The notes: generated by a model not told the origin, from the sequence alone. A DNA stretch of 64,000 nt from Alphaproteobacteria bacterium (GCA_013372975.1 JABXIS010000026.1:46219-110218); one strand, 5' to 3'. Positions 38,266 through 47,827 are shown, counted from the first letter of the stretch. A program made the numbers and translations.

Positions 38266-39654
38266 TTGCCCGTGAAAACTGAGGGGAATTCCTGCGTGCT
38301 TAAAACTATTGTGATGCCGGTCGCGGCAGCTGTTCTTTCGTGTTCTATAGCGGGCTGGGCAGGCAGTGCCGTTGACGGCGTTTGGAAAACAGAAGGTTAT
38401 GGCTATCTGTTTGATATTCGGGGCGATGAGGTTGCTATCTATGAACAGACATCGATCAGTTGTCTGAAAAGCGCGCTAGCTGCCGGCCGTTTTAAGGAGG
38501 GGCAACGTTCGACGGTGCTCGGTCAGTTCCCTGTTTCCATTCCCGGTTTTATTGACGCGCAGATGGAAGTTTATGCAGGAGAGGAGGGCGCTATCCTTTT
38601 CCATCGCACCGATACAAATACTTTTATGACCGCACAGCGTCAGAGCCAGTTGCCCGAAGAATGCCTTTCCGCTCCAGCTGGTGGGGTGAACGCTGTGGCG
38701 TCGGTTTTTGTGCAAACCTTTAAGGAAAATTACCCTTTCGCTGCGATTGATTGGCCTGGGGCCATCGCGCCCGATACCAGCGAAGCGGGGTTATTTGAAG
38801 CGCTCACAGGCCGCCTCGGGCCACTGCAGGATTCCCATGTGGCGCTGGTGGCGCCTTCCCTTGATGCCATGTATTTCGGGGCCGAAGGGGCGACAGCCTC
38901 AGTGCCTGAAGAAAACAGGCAGAAGGGCTTCTCAATCGTTGAAAGCAGCTATCTTCAGAACCAATTGGTGACCTACGCCAAGGGCATGCTGGCTTATGCC
39001 TATTTGAAGCCCGGCGTGGGTTATTTGCGTATCGGTGGTTTCACTGATTATTCGGCAGAGAATTCACCTGAAGCGAACCTCACAGCCCTTGAAGACGCCC
39101 TTGATGATATCTTTGCACCCGAACATGGTCTGGCGGCACTTGTGCTTGATATCCGGGATAATTTTGGTGGCTCTGATAAATTGGCGCTGGCGCTGGCCGC
39201 GCGAATGTCTGATGTGGATTATACCGCCTATGCCAAGCAGGCGGTGGCAGAAACCCGTGATGGTCAGATTGTCTGGATCGAGCCGCGGGATACGGTCGTG
39301 GAAGCGTCATCCGTGCAGGAAAAGTTTTTGGGCGAGTTGGTGTTGCTGACCGGGCCCGATACCATCAGCGCAGGCGAAACCTTCACAATGGCCCTGATGG
39401 GCCGCACGCCTGAAGTTACCCGTGTGGGCGAAAATACGCGGGGTGCTTTCGCTGATATGCTGCCCCGTATCCTGCCGAACGGCTGGCTGTTTGCCTTGCC
39501 GAACGAACAATATTTGGACAGCACTGGTCAAAGCTATGGCCGCACGGGCATACCGCCCCATTTGGTGGTAGAATCGTTTGGCGCGGAAGCCCTGGAAGCC
39601 GGGCGGGACCCGGCCCTCGAAGTCGCGCTTCAGATACTAGACGATATCATGTGA
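38266..39654 (+). CDS. S41-family peptidase, secreted
   Basis: YLKPGVGYLRIGGFTDY, LAALVLDIRDNFGGSDKLALALAARM, LVLLTGPDTISAGETFTMALMG. Confidence 0.87.
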   Translation: MPVKTEGNSCVLKTIVMPVAAAVLSCSIAGWAGSAVDGVWKTEGYGYLFDIRGDEVAIYEQTSISCLKSALAAGRFKEGQRSTVLGQFPVSIPGFIDAQMEVYAGEEGAILFHRTDTNTFMTAQRQSQLPEECLSAPAGGVNAVASVFVQTFKENYPFAAIDWPGAIAPDTSEAGLFEALTGRLGPLQDSHVALVAPSLDAMYFGAEGATASVPEENRQKGFSIVESSYLQNQLVTYAKGMLAYAYLKPGVGYLRIGGFTDYSAENSPEANLTALEDALDDIFAPEHGLAALVLDIRDNFGGSDKLALALAARMSDVDYTAYAKQAVAETRDGQIVWIEPRDTVVEASSVQEKFLGELVLLTGPDTISAGETFTMALMGRTPEVTRVGENTRGAFADMLPRILPNGWLFALPNEQYLDSTGQSYGRTGIPPHLVVESFGAEALEAGRDPALEVALQILDDIM

Positions 39655-39669
39655 CAAGCAGCGTGGGCC

Positions 39670-40140
39670 CTAGCGGTCCACATGCTGCGCATGGTCGTGG
39701 AACTGCCACAGAACATTGATGATCTGCCATGTGCCGTCGTCTGACTTCATCAGATGCATATAGTCGATCCAGTCATCTGCGGTCAGTTTCACAGATGCGA
39801 TCCGGCCGTCCAGTGCAAGTATATTGATGTCTTTCCGGGGGTGTTCAGGGAATGCCTTGCCGTCTTTATTGTAGTTTTCAGCAACCCATAACATGGTGTC
39901 GCGGCTGGTTTCCATAACATATTCGGAACCGTCTTTTTTGTGCCAGTAGGTGCGTTTTTTCATGTCTGGATGGAGCGCTTTGCCCATGCGGTTTTTGTCC
40001 GGCGTGTGCTGGCTTTCGATATAGTGCAGCGCGACTGCCGTGATGGCGTCCTTGTCGGCGTTCATGTCGGCCGCAGCTGGCCCCGCGATAAAATAGCCCG
40101 CCAGCATGGCGCCCAAGATCTTCTGTTTTGTTGATGTCAT
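39670..40140 (-). CDS. Secreted NTF2-like / putative lumazine-binding family protein
   Basis: Signal peptide then AITAVALHYIESQHTPDKNRMGKALHPDMKKRTYW...DDGTWQIINVLWQFH, NTF2-like pattern. Confidence 0.7.
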   Translation of the reverse strand: MTSTKQKILGAMLAGYFIAGPAAADMNADKDAITAVALHYIESQHTPDKNRMGKALHPDMKKRTYWHKKDGSEYVMETSRDTMLWVAENYNKDGKAFPEHPRKDINILALDGRIASVKLTADDWIDYMHLMKSDDGTWQIINVLWQFHDHAQHVDR

Positions 40141-40383
40141 TTTATGGCCTCCCATCGTTGGCGGCAGATTACAAAATCAGGGGGCTTCGGCAATTCACAA
40201 AGATGTCAAAAAATATGCCCCGAAGGGGCCCTGCCGTCTAAATACGCAATACAACTAATGCTTATATATTGAACAACCATAACTTTTATAATATGGCTAG
40301 ATACGCGAATAAATTGTTCGCGATCCAGTTTTCAATCGCTGTTTCGAGTTCCTGATGTCATTGCAATCAAGGGGCTAATTATC

Positions 40384-41934
40384 ATGGCAATTTCTCGATA
40401 CGTTAAATTGATCGCACTGCCGGTGCTGGCTGTACCCATCGCTGCAGTTCTTATGCTTCAGCCTGAAACCAAGGCAGAGACGGGCTATACGTGGGCGGCG
40501 GTCGGGTCAGCACCCACGGAATGCACAAATACGGCCTACGGGCGCACAGTGGACGGGTCCAGCTTCTGGAATACAACAGAACAGGGCATCCCGGGCGAAC
40601 CCATGCCCGATACCAATTGCCTCCTTGACCAGTTTGCTGTGAACAACTTCCTGTATCTTGTTGGTGATGACGGTAGCGGCCATCCGCGCTTCATGGGAAT
40701 GGCGCCTTGGTATGACCTGTTGCCTGCAAGCGGGGCACCCACATGGCCGGGTGGTTATAACGCATTAAGCGCAGGCGAATTCCGAAATGTTCAAAATCTG
40801 GAAGAAGCAGGCGATGGCTTTGAACTTCTGGATGCGAACAATCAGTTCACCGCCTATGACATCAGGGTCAATAAATCCTTCTTTGACCATGTCTCGTCGA
40901 ACAATCTTTATACCAAAACCGGGCTGGATGCCGCTGTCGCAGCGTTCAACGCCAACAGCTATTCGGGTGGTGTCTGGCTGCCGCCCAGCCAGGGGGGAGA
41001 TACCTCAACACCGGGCGCGTTGGAGATCAAAACCGCGTGGCGGAATTTTGGCGCCGCCACGGACGGTGCTTGCCCAACCGATATCATGCACTGCGAGACA
41101 GATGATGACGGTGGGTCATGGGGCCTTGTGGGTTTCCATCTGGTGCAGAAAACCAATGGGCACGGAGAATTTATCTGGGCTACTTTTGAACATATGGGCA
41201 ATGCACCCGATTGTGTGGGTGGCGGCAGCAATCCGATTGCCCAGACACCAGCTGGTGGCATGAACGTCAACAAGAATATCGCGGGGTTGAAGGACCAAAC
41301 GGGTTGGAGCTATTTCAACTATGCGTCCTATATCGCGGCGGGTGGCACCGGCCAGTTGTGCACCTATCCAGGGTTATTGAATGGTACCCAGCCTATTTGC
41401 CTGACATCGCCTGAAGGGGATACCGCGGACGATTGGTTGCAAGTGAATATCTGCCGCACCCGGGCGCTTCCGGCCGGCAGCGATGTTTGCACGGATTCCG
41501 CCCCTGGCCTCGATAACGGTAAAGCGATTGCCTGCCTTAACCAAAGCGTGCGCAGCAATTTCCCGACAAGCCTTGCCTCCAAATGGCAATATTATGAACT
41601 GGTGGGCATGGAATGGCTGATGAATGGTGCCACTGGGAACGGCGCGGTCACCCAAGGCTGTTTCACCTATGACGAGGCCGATGCTGCCGGCGCCTGCCCC
41701 AATTATCCCAATGCGGGCAAGGGGGGTGAATTGGGTGTGCCCCATTATGCTCGCATCGGATCAACCCATATGGCCAACACCACTATGGAGACATGGATGC
41801 AGAAAGGCATGGTGCTGAACAGCAAACGTCAGGGGGTCATTAAGGGCATGGACTGTTTCGCCTGCCATCAACCGCAAACCAAATCCTATCAGGGGGACAT
41901 GTCCCACATTTTTGGCAGGGTTTCACAAAAATAG
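40384..41934 (+). CDS. Secreted protein of unknown function with one C-terminal CxxCH heme motif
   Basis: Signal peptide; 516 aa; MDCFACHQPQTKSYQGDMSHIFGR near the C-terminus. Confidence 0.65.
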   Translation: MAISRYVKLIALPVLAVPIAAVLMLQPETKAETGYTWAAVGSAPTECTNTAYGRTVDGSSFWNTTEQGIPGEPMPDTNCLLDQFAVNNFLYLVGDDGSGHPRFMGMAPWYDLLPASGAPTWPGGYNALSAGEFRNVQNLEEAGDGFELLDANNQFTAYDIRVNKSFFDHVSSNNLYTKTGLDAAVAAFNANSYSGGVWLPPSQGGDTSTPGALEIKTAWRNFGAATDGACPTDIMHCETDDDGGSWGLVGFHLVQKTNGHGEFIWATFEHMGNAPDCVGGGSNPIAQTPAGGMNVNKNIAGLKDQTGWSYFNYASYIAAGGTGQLCTYPGLLNGTQPICLTSPEGDTADDWLQVNICRTRALPAGSDVCTDSAPGLDNGKAIACLNQSVRSNFPTSLASKWQYYELVGMEWLMNGATGNGAVTQGCFTYDEADAAGACPNYPNAGKGGELGVPHYARIGSTHMANTTMETWMQKGMVLNSKRQGVIKGMDCFACHQPQTKSYQGDMSHIFGRVSQK

Positions 41935-42174
41935 CGTCAAGCTTACTACTTACTGCAAGCCCTCTTTCCCGTGTTCGGGGAAGGGGGCAATCTTTTTCTG
42001 CTGGATCAAACTGGTATCGATCTGAGATTGCAGGCCAAGGCATATGACGGATGGTCATGTTGGCCATGAATATAAATATCTGTCCCCTTTGGGCCCTGCT
42101 CTTGTATGGCATGGGCCTGAGGGTCAATATTGATCCGGACATCACAGCCTGCAAAGAACTGAAAGAACCAGAAT

Positions 42175-43596
42175 ATGGACAGCAAGAGTTTTCGTGAGAA
42201 TGCCCACCAGATTATCGACTGGATCGCCGATTATATGGATGGTGTGAAGGACTATCCCGTGCGTGCGCAGGTGAAACCCGGCGAGGTTCGCGGCCAGCTG
42301 CCAGCCATGCCACCGGTTGGCCCCGAAAGTTTTGAAGCGGTGATGCAGGACTTCCAGTCTATCATCATGCCCGGCGTTACCCACTGGCAGCACCCGCGTT
42401 TCTTTGCCTATTTTCCCGCGAACGTGCATCCGGCTTCTCATCTGGCTGAGATGCTGATCAGCGCCCTGGGCATCAATGCCATGCTGTGGGAAACCAGCCC
42501 GGCGGCGACCGAGCTGGAAGAGGCCATGATGGACTGGCTGAAAACCATGTTGCTGCTGCCATCTGAGTGGAGCGGCGTGATCCAGGACACGGCCTCTTCT
42601 GCTACTTTTTGCGCCGTATTGGCCGCACGTGAGCGCGCCACAGGCTGGCAGGTAAATGAAACAGGCCTCGGGGATGCGCCCAAGCTGGCTTTCTATACAT
42701 CCGCCGAAGCGCACAGCTCGCTTGAAAAGGCGGTCAAGATGGCAGGGCTCGGCAAGGCATCGATCCGTCTTGTGGCCACGGATGCAGACCATGCCATGCA
42801 GCCCAAGGCACTGGCGGCCATGATGGAAGAAGACCGCAAGGCGGGTATCATCCCGGCGCTTGTGATGGCAACGGTTGGCTCCACCAGTGTCGGCGCGGCC
42901 GACCCCCTCAAGGCCATCGGCGTGATCGCGCGGGCAAACAAGGCCTATTTTCATGTGGATGCCGCCTGGGCCGGGAGCGCCATGATCTGCCCCGAGTTCC
43001 GGCACTTGCTGGACGGCGTTGAGAGCGCAGACAGTTTTGTGTTCAACCCTCATAAATGGATGGGGGTGCAGTTTGATTGCAGTGCCCATTTTGTCCGAGA
43101 CAAGGACACGCTTGTACGCACGCTGACAATCCTGCCCGCTTATCTGGAAACCCGTGAAGGCACCACGGTGACCGATTACCGCGACTGGGGCGTACAGCTG
43201 GGCCGCCGCATGCGGGCCCTGAAGCTTTGGTTTGTGATCCGCCTTCAGGGGGTTGAAGGTTTGCAGGCCATGATCCGTAATCATGTGGCCTGGATTGAAG
43301 ACCTCGCGGCAGTCGTTCGTGACGCTGATGATTTCGAGCTGGTCACCGGCCCAAACCTCTCGCTGATCAGCTTCCGCTATTGCCCGATCGGGTGTGAGGC
43401 CGAAGAGGCTGACATCCTGACGGAACGGCTTCTTACCGCGGTGAATGACGACGGTTTCACCTATCTCACCCGCACGGTGGTGGATGGCCGGCCGGTGATC
43501 CGGTTCCAGGCGGGGCAGGTGAACACATGCCGGGATGACGTGATAGCCGCATGGGATCGGGTGGTGGCGCTTGCGGCCGATTTGCCACAAGCGTAA
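42175..43596 (+). CDS. PLP-dependent aromatic-L-amino-acid decarboxylase family protein
   Basis: GVTHWQHPRFFAYFPANVHPASHLAEMLISALGINAMLWETSPAATELE, VATVGSTSVGAADPL, HVDAAWAGSAMICPEFRHLLDGVESADSFVFNPHKWMGVQFDCS. Confidence 0.94.
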   Translation: MDSKSFRENAHQIIDWIADYMDGVKDYPVRAQVKPGEVRGQLPAMPPVGPESFEAVMQDFQSIIMPGVTHWQHPRFFAYFPANVHPASHLAEMLISALGINAMLWETSPAATELEEAMMDWLKTMLLLPSEWSGVIQDTASSATFCAVLAARERATGWQVNETGLGDAPKLAFYTSAEAHSSLEKAVKMAGLGKASIRLVATDADHAMQPKALAAMMEEDRKAGIIPALVMATVGSTSVGAADPLKAIGVIARANKAYFHVDAAWAGSAMICPEFRHLLDGVESADSFVFNPHKWMGVQFDCSAHFVRDKDTLVRTLTILPAYLETREGTTVTDYRDWGVQLGRRMRALKLWFVIRLQGVEGLQAMIRNHVAWIEDLAAVVRDADDFELVTGPNLSLISFRYCPIGCEAEEADILTERLLTAVNDDGFTYLTRTVVDGRPVIRFQAGQVNTCRDDVIAAWDRVVALAADLPQA

Positions 43597-43600
43597 TCGC

Positions 43601-44410
43601 CTAGATGGTCTTGGCCCAGCGCTGGATGGTGGCTTCCAGAAAATCAAGCCCCGCCGTCAGGCTGGCGGGCCCCGGCTGCAGGATAATGTGCGAAGGCACC
43701 TCGACGATCATGTCCTTCTCAAGCGCGGGAAAGCTGTGCCCTTCAAATCGCTTGAGCGCTTCTTGCCTGTCGAAGGGTTTACCGCACCATGAGGCCAGAT
43801 AGATATCAGGTTGTGCTGTGGCCACATCATGTGTGCTGACGAAACGCTCCTTCGATGCCCGCCCGCTGGAAAGATGGCTGAATATGTCATCCCCGCCCGC
43901 GATGGTGATCAGTTCGCTCACCCACCGGATGGCAGAGATCATAGGCTCATGCCATTCCTCGAAATATACTTTGGGGCGCCGCGGCAGTTTTGCTGCACGT
44001 GCGCGGATAGTGGCTATCCGTTCGATATAGGATGCCACCAGATACCGCGCGGCTGTTTTCTGGCCCACCAGATTGCCGATGGATACGATCACCTCAAAGA
44101 TTTCCTGGATCGTACGCTGGTTGAAAATCAGCACAGGCAGCCCGGCCTTGATCAGCTTGCCTGCCAGCTCGGCCTGCACGTCAGAAAAGCCGATGATCAG
44201 GTCAGGCTCAAGCGCCTTGATCTTTTTCACACTGCCACCCACAAACGCTGACACCACGGGTTTGTCTTGTTTGGCCTCGGGCGGCCGTTTGGTATAGGCG
44301 CTGATGCCCACGATGCGATCACTTTCGCCCAGCGTATAAAGGATTTCTGTGGGTTCTTCAGTCAGGCACACGATACGCTCGGGGCCGTTTGGGATTTGAA
44401 AGTCAGACAT
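43601..44410 (-). CDS. BtuF-like cobalamin-binding protein lacking a signal peptide
   Basis: PERIVCLTEEPTEILYTLGESDRIVGISAYTKRPPEAKQDKPVVSAFVGGSVKKIKALEPDLIIGFSDVQAEL; ATG inside the ATGTCTGA overlap with the upstream gene. Confidence 0.82.
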   Translation of the reverse strand: MSDFQIPNGPERIVCLTEEPTEILYTLGESDRIVGISAYTKRPPEAKQDKPVVSAFVGGSVKKIKALEPDLIIGFSDVQAELAGKLIKAGLPVLIFNQRTIQEIFEVIVSIGNLVGQKTAARYLVASYIERIATIRARAAKLPRRPKVYFEEWHEPMISAIRWVSELITIAGGDDIFSHLSSGRASKERFVSTHDVATAQPDIYLASWCGKPFDRQEALKRFEGHSFPALEKDMIVEVPSHIILQPGPASLTAGLDFLEATIQRWAKTI

Positions 44411-45101
44411 TGGCGGTTTCCGCTTCCCGTAAGGTGACATCCGTGAAAACAAAATTATCGCGCTCGGCGGCTTCGCCAACCGTGATATTCAGGCGTCCTT
44501 TCATCATGGGCCCCGCAGTTACCAGCGTATGAAATTCGCCATTTTCGCCGCAGGGATCGACCCCTTCTGGCAGGTCCCGGAGCAGTGAACGGTCGAAACG
44601 TCGGCCCGCGAAATCAGGCGCAAGCACCTTGGGGTTGATGCATACGATGGTGGCCTCAAGCCCCGCGACGACCATGTCATGGGCAAGGTCTTTGGTGTTG
44701 CGGCCCCACAGGGGGAAAACACACTCTATATCCAGTGCGGCCATCTGTTTCTCCCGGTAGGCGCGGATGTCTTCCAGAAACAGATCGCCAAAAATCATGT
44801 GGGTGACGCCGTCCTCGATAAAGGGGGTGAGTGCTTCTGCCGTGCGTTCTTCATAAAGGGAATTGGGGCTCGGTTTCGGGATGCGCACTTTCACGACCGG
44901 CAGGCCAATCATGGCAAGCTGGGCGTCCAGTATGCCTTCCCGCACATCATGCATTTTCACCCGGCCGCGTTCTTCCGCGATATTGGTAACAAGGGCCACA
45001 ATCTCGAATTCGCCTGCCTGCAGCACCTTATAGAGGGCATAGGCGCTGTCTTTGCCGGAACTCCAGGAAAAGACAGCTTTTTTCTTGCGGGTTTGGTTCA
45101 T
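44403..45101 (-). CDS. DUF71/COG2102 PP-loop ATP-binding protein (B12-associated subgroup by context)
   Basis: PP-loop motif AVFSWSSGKDSAYALYKVLQ, EGVTHMIFGDLFLEDIRAYREKQ-type DUF71 core; ATGA overlap with the upstream gene. Confidence 0.87.
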   Translation of the reverse strand: MNQTRKKKAVFSWSSGKDSAYALYKVLQAGEFEIVALVTNIAEERGRVKMHDVREGILDAQLAMIGLPVVKVRIPKPSPNSLYEERTAEALTPFIEDGVTHMIFGDLFLEDIRAYREKQMAALDIECVFPLWGRNTKDLAHDMVVAGLEATIVCINPKVLAPDFAGRRFDRSLLRDLPEGVDPCGENGEFHTLVTAGPMMKGRLNITVGEAAERDNFVFTDVTLREAETANV

Positions 45102-45667
45102 GCGGGTGCTCCGGTATTGGCAAGTACAGGGATGCGTTTTTCTGCGATGGCCCATCCGCCAAACATCAGCGCAGCGTAGGCAAAGGTGCCCAAAAGGGTA
45201 TTTTGGAAGAAAGGGGTCGCCGCCGTATAGCAGGCCAGAAGCCCTTCAAGGGTTTGAGGGTATTTTGTACTACCCAGCCACACCGCGAAGTTTGAGCCAA
45301 GAAAGAACAGGGCGCTGGATGCGGTGCCGAGGCCTATGACCATGGCAATGCCCAGCTTTCCGCGCATCAGGAAACCGAGCACGGTGGACAGGGCAACAAG
45401 GCCATATATCACCGGCATCAGGCCGTGGATGCCGTACCCGAACATCAGTTCCAGGCAAAGATCGCTGATCAGCATGGCCGCCAACGGCACCACGAACCCA
45501 AGATGTTTGCGGTCAAACATGGCACCACCAAACAGCCCGAGGGCCAATATCGGTGTGAAATTGGGTGGGTGCGGCAGCAGCCGGGTCAGGGCCACGCCCA
45601 ATATAAGGACGGCTAAAGCAGATAAACGGGGGGATAGTTTTGGTGTTGTTGTGCGATCGGATGTCAT
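45098..45667 (-). CDS. DUF6580-like integral membrane protein, putative transport component
   Basis: Multiple TM segments; LTRLLPHPPNFTPILALGLFGGAMFDRKHLGFVVPLAAMLISDLCLELMFGYGIHGLMPVIY; first gene after the cobalamin riboswitch. Confidence 0.78.
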   Translation of the reverse strand: MTSDRTTTPKLSPRLSALAVLILGVALTRLLPHPPNFTPILALGLFGGAMFDRKHLGFVVPLAAMLISDLCLELMFGYGIHGLMPVIYGLVALSTVLGFLMRGKLGIAMVIGLGTASSALFFLGSNFAVWLGSTKYPQTLEGLLACYTAATPFFQNTLLGTFAYAALMFGGWAIAEKRIPVLANTGAPA

Positions 45668-45721
45668 TCTGTCTCTCCAAAGTGCGCCAACCCGCGCAGG
45701 GAAAAGAGGAATGCTCCATGG

Positions 45722-45742
45722 GAAAAAGGCGGCAAAGCCGCG
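45722..45742 (-). terminator. Intrinsic terminator in cobalamin riboswitch expression platform
   Basis: Minus strand CGCGGC-TTT-GCCGCC-TTTTT, between riboswitch and the membrane-protein start codon. Confidence 0.7.
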
Positions 45743-45814
45743 TGCTGACAAAGGGGCGGCCCCAATGGCGCCACCACCATGCCTGCCCTCCACCCGAGGA
45801 ACATGGTTTATAGG

Positions 45815-45960
45815 CGCGAGGCAGGTCTCCTGACTTCCGGATCACCCGAACATGGCCGCCTTCCCGGCTTTCGCCAGTGGCATTGTGGCCTGTTCGTCCC
45901 GGTTACAGTAGCGGGGGCTGTGATGGATTTTCACCATCTTCCCTTGTTGGCGGAACCAAC
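45815..45960 (-). promoter_or_regulatory. Cobalamin (AdoCbl) riboswitch
   Basis: Minus strand reads TTGGTTCCGCCAACAAGGGAAGATGGTGAAAATCCATCACAGCCCCCGCTACTGTAACCGGG...GCCACTGGCGAAAGCCGGGAAGGCGGCC...GGAAGTCAGGAGACCTGCC, including the B12 box. Confidence 0.97.
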
Positions 45961-46034
45961 ACCCAAAAGGGCCAAGCGCATGCAACGGGCGCGACTGTGC
46001 GCCCTATGTGAGGTCTAAGTCAAGGTGGGATTGA

Positions 46035-46559
46035 TTATCGCAACGAAGCAGCTTTTCTCTGCGCCGATTCAATTGCGCCGGATTTTTCAAGGCGCTCCGC
46101 TCTTCGTGACAGGCGCCACGGTACACCCTCGAAACAACTGGCGAGACGGAAGGCCGCATATAGCTGAGTCTGATTTTGTGATTTTTGGATGATGGTCGCC
46201 ACCAATGCCCGATATTCCGGTGGATAGCTTTGATAAGCGCCCGCGAGCTTGAGCATCATATCATACCAAAGCTGATCATGAAGATTGTGCGGTGATTTCA
46301 GAATATTGTTCAGTTCATCCAGCTTCTGTCGGCTTGGATGGGAAAAGACGCCCCGCAGCATGCCAATATAGTGCTGTGCGAAATCATACAGTTCTTGCTT
46401 GCTGATTTCCTCAGGCCTTTGTTCCGAAGGAGTGTCCGTGAGCCAGTCCAGATTTCGGATTGCACCTATCGCAGTATGGCTTTGGAAGCGATCCCATATT
46501 TTGTAGATCAGCCATCCAAAGAAAATGGCGTAGCCACCGTATTTTACATATCCAAGCAT
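46035..46559 (-). CDS. Hypothetical protein with N-terminal TM segment
   Basis: MLGYVKYGGYAIFFGWLIYKIWDRF... intact ORF between riboswitch and ftsY. Confidence 0.65.
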   Translation of the reverse strand: MLGYVKYGGYAIFFGWLIYKIWDRFQSHTAIGAIRNLDWLTDTPSEQRPEEISKQELYDFAQHYIGMLRGVFSHPSRQKLDELNNILKSPHNLHDQLWYDMMLKLAGAYQSYPPEYRALVATIIQKSQNQTQLYAAFRLASCFEGVPWRLSRRAERLEKSGAIESAQRKAASLR

Positions 46560-46620
46560 GTGATCCCCCCATCTGATTTCACAATGGTGCACGGTAGCGA
46601 CGGGGTTGCAAGAAAATTGA

Positions 46621-47802
46621 TCAGTCTTCAATGCCCACTAGCGCGCGGGCGAATTCGCGGGCATCGAAGGGCTGCAGGTCCTCGATCGCTTCGCCAACGC
46701 CAATAGCATGGACCGGCAGGCCGAATTTTTCGGCACAGGCCACCAGAACCCCGCCGCGGGCGGACCCGTCCAGCTTGGTCATGATAATGCCGGTGATGTT
46801 CGCGAGCTTCTGGAACACTTCCACCTGATGCACCGCATTTTGGCCCGTGGTGGCGTCGAGCACGATCACTGTATCATGCGGGGCGCCTTCGATCTTCTTG
46901 CCAATCACGCGCACAACCTTGGCCAGCTCGGCCATCAGCTCCTCGCGGTTTTGCAGGCGGCCTGCTGTGTCGATCAGAAGCACGTCTGTGCCTTCTGTTT
47001 GCGCGCGGTCAACGGCTTCATAGGCGAGGGCGGCGGCATCAGACCCGATCTCTTTCGTCACAACCGGCACGCCGTTTCTGTCCCCCCACACCTGAAGTTG
47101 TTCAACAGCTGCAGCGCGGAAAGTATCGCCCGCCGCCAGCATCACGCTCTTGCCTTCCTCGCGGAATTTTTTGGCAAGCTTGCCGATGGTGGTGGTTTTA
47201 CCGGCGCCATTCACACCCGCCATCAGGATAATGTGTGGCTTGTGGCCTTTGTTAACGTCCAGAGGCCTGGCAACAGGCGTGAGAATTTTCTCAACCTCGG
47301 TGGCCAGAACTTCTTTCACCTCGTCGCCGGTGATTTCCTTGTCGAACTTGTCTTTCGCCAGCGTTCCCGTGAGTTTCGCGGCCACGGCCACGCCAAGGTC
47401 AGACGTGATCAGAAGGTCTTCCAGTTCCTCAAGTGTATCGTCGTCCAGTTTGCCCTTGGTGAAGATATCCGCAATGCCGCCTGAAATAGCGCTGGTGGAT
47501 TTGCGCAATCCATCTTTCAGGCGCTGGAACCAGCTTTTCTTTTCAGCCGGTTTGTCTTCCGCCACAGGCTCTGGCGATGGAGCAGGCTCCGGCTCTCGCG
47601 CTGGCTCAGGGGTGGCTTCAACAACAGGTTCTGGCTCGGGCTCCGGGGTGGGTTCGGGCGCGGGCGCTGGTGCCGGGACAGGCTCAGCTGCCGGCGCTTC
47701 TTCGATTTCCGGAGTTTCTGGCTGCGCTTCGGGTGCTGGTTGTGCTTCCGCTTCAGTTTTTTTACCAGTCAGGCGCTGGAACCAGCTTCTTTTCTCACTC
47801 AC
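46621..47802 (-). CDS. ftsY: Signal recognition particle receptor FtsY
   Basis: SRP-GTPase motifs LMAGVNGAGKTTTIGKLA, DTFRAAAVEQLQVW, DTAGRLQNREELMAELAKV, TKLDGSARGG; GTG start at VSEKRSWFQRL. Confidence 0.96.
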   Translation of the reverse strand: MSEKRSWFQRLTGKKTEAEAQPAPEAQPETPEIEEAPAAEPVPAPAPAPEPTPEPEPEPVVEATPEPAREPEPAPSPEPVAEDKPAEKKSWFQRLKDGLRKSTSAISGGIADIFTKGKLDDDTLEELEDLLITSDLGVAVAAKLTGTLAKDKFDKEITGDEVKEVLATEVEKILTPVARPLDVNKGHKPHIILMAGVNGAGKTTTIGKLAKKFREEGKSVMLAAGDTFRAAAVEQLQVWGDRNGVPVVTKEIGSDAAALAYEAVDRAQTEGTDVLLIDTAGRLQNREELMAELAKVVRVIGKKIEGAPHDTVIVLDATTGQNAVHQVEVFQKLANITGIIMTKLDGSARGGVLVACAEKFGLPVHAIGVGEAIEDLQPFDAREFARALVGIED

Positions 47803-47827
47803 GGATATTTCCTCAGGCAGGCTTATG

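Noticed and set aside
40304-40322. CGCGAA-N7-TTCGCG inverted repeat upstream of the CxxCH protein
   Set aside because: Only a 6-bp stem, no T-tract and no candidate regulator; not distinguishable from chance.
42058-42198. 46-aa ORF (MLAMNINICPLWALLLYGMGLRVNIDPDITACKELKEPEYGQQEFS) overlapping the decarboxylase start
   Set aside because: Weak ribosome-binding site and no supporting terminator or conservation evidence; could be chance.
42142-43647. 501-aa minus-strand ORF opposite the PLP decarboxylase
   Set aside because: Shadow ORF: low-complexity His/Arg/Gly-rich translation with no recognisable domain, fully antisense to a clear decarboxylase.
47617-47700. Imperfect short tandem repeats suggestive of a minisatellite/CRISPR-like array
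   Set aside because: They encode the Pro/Glu/Ala linker of FtsY in frame; no spacer-repeat architecture.
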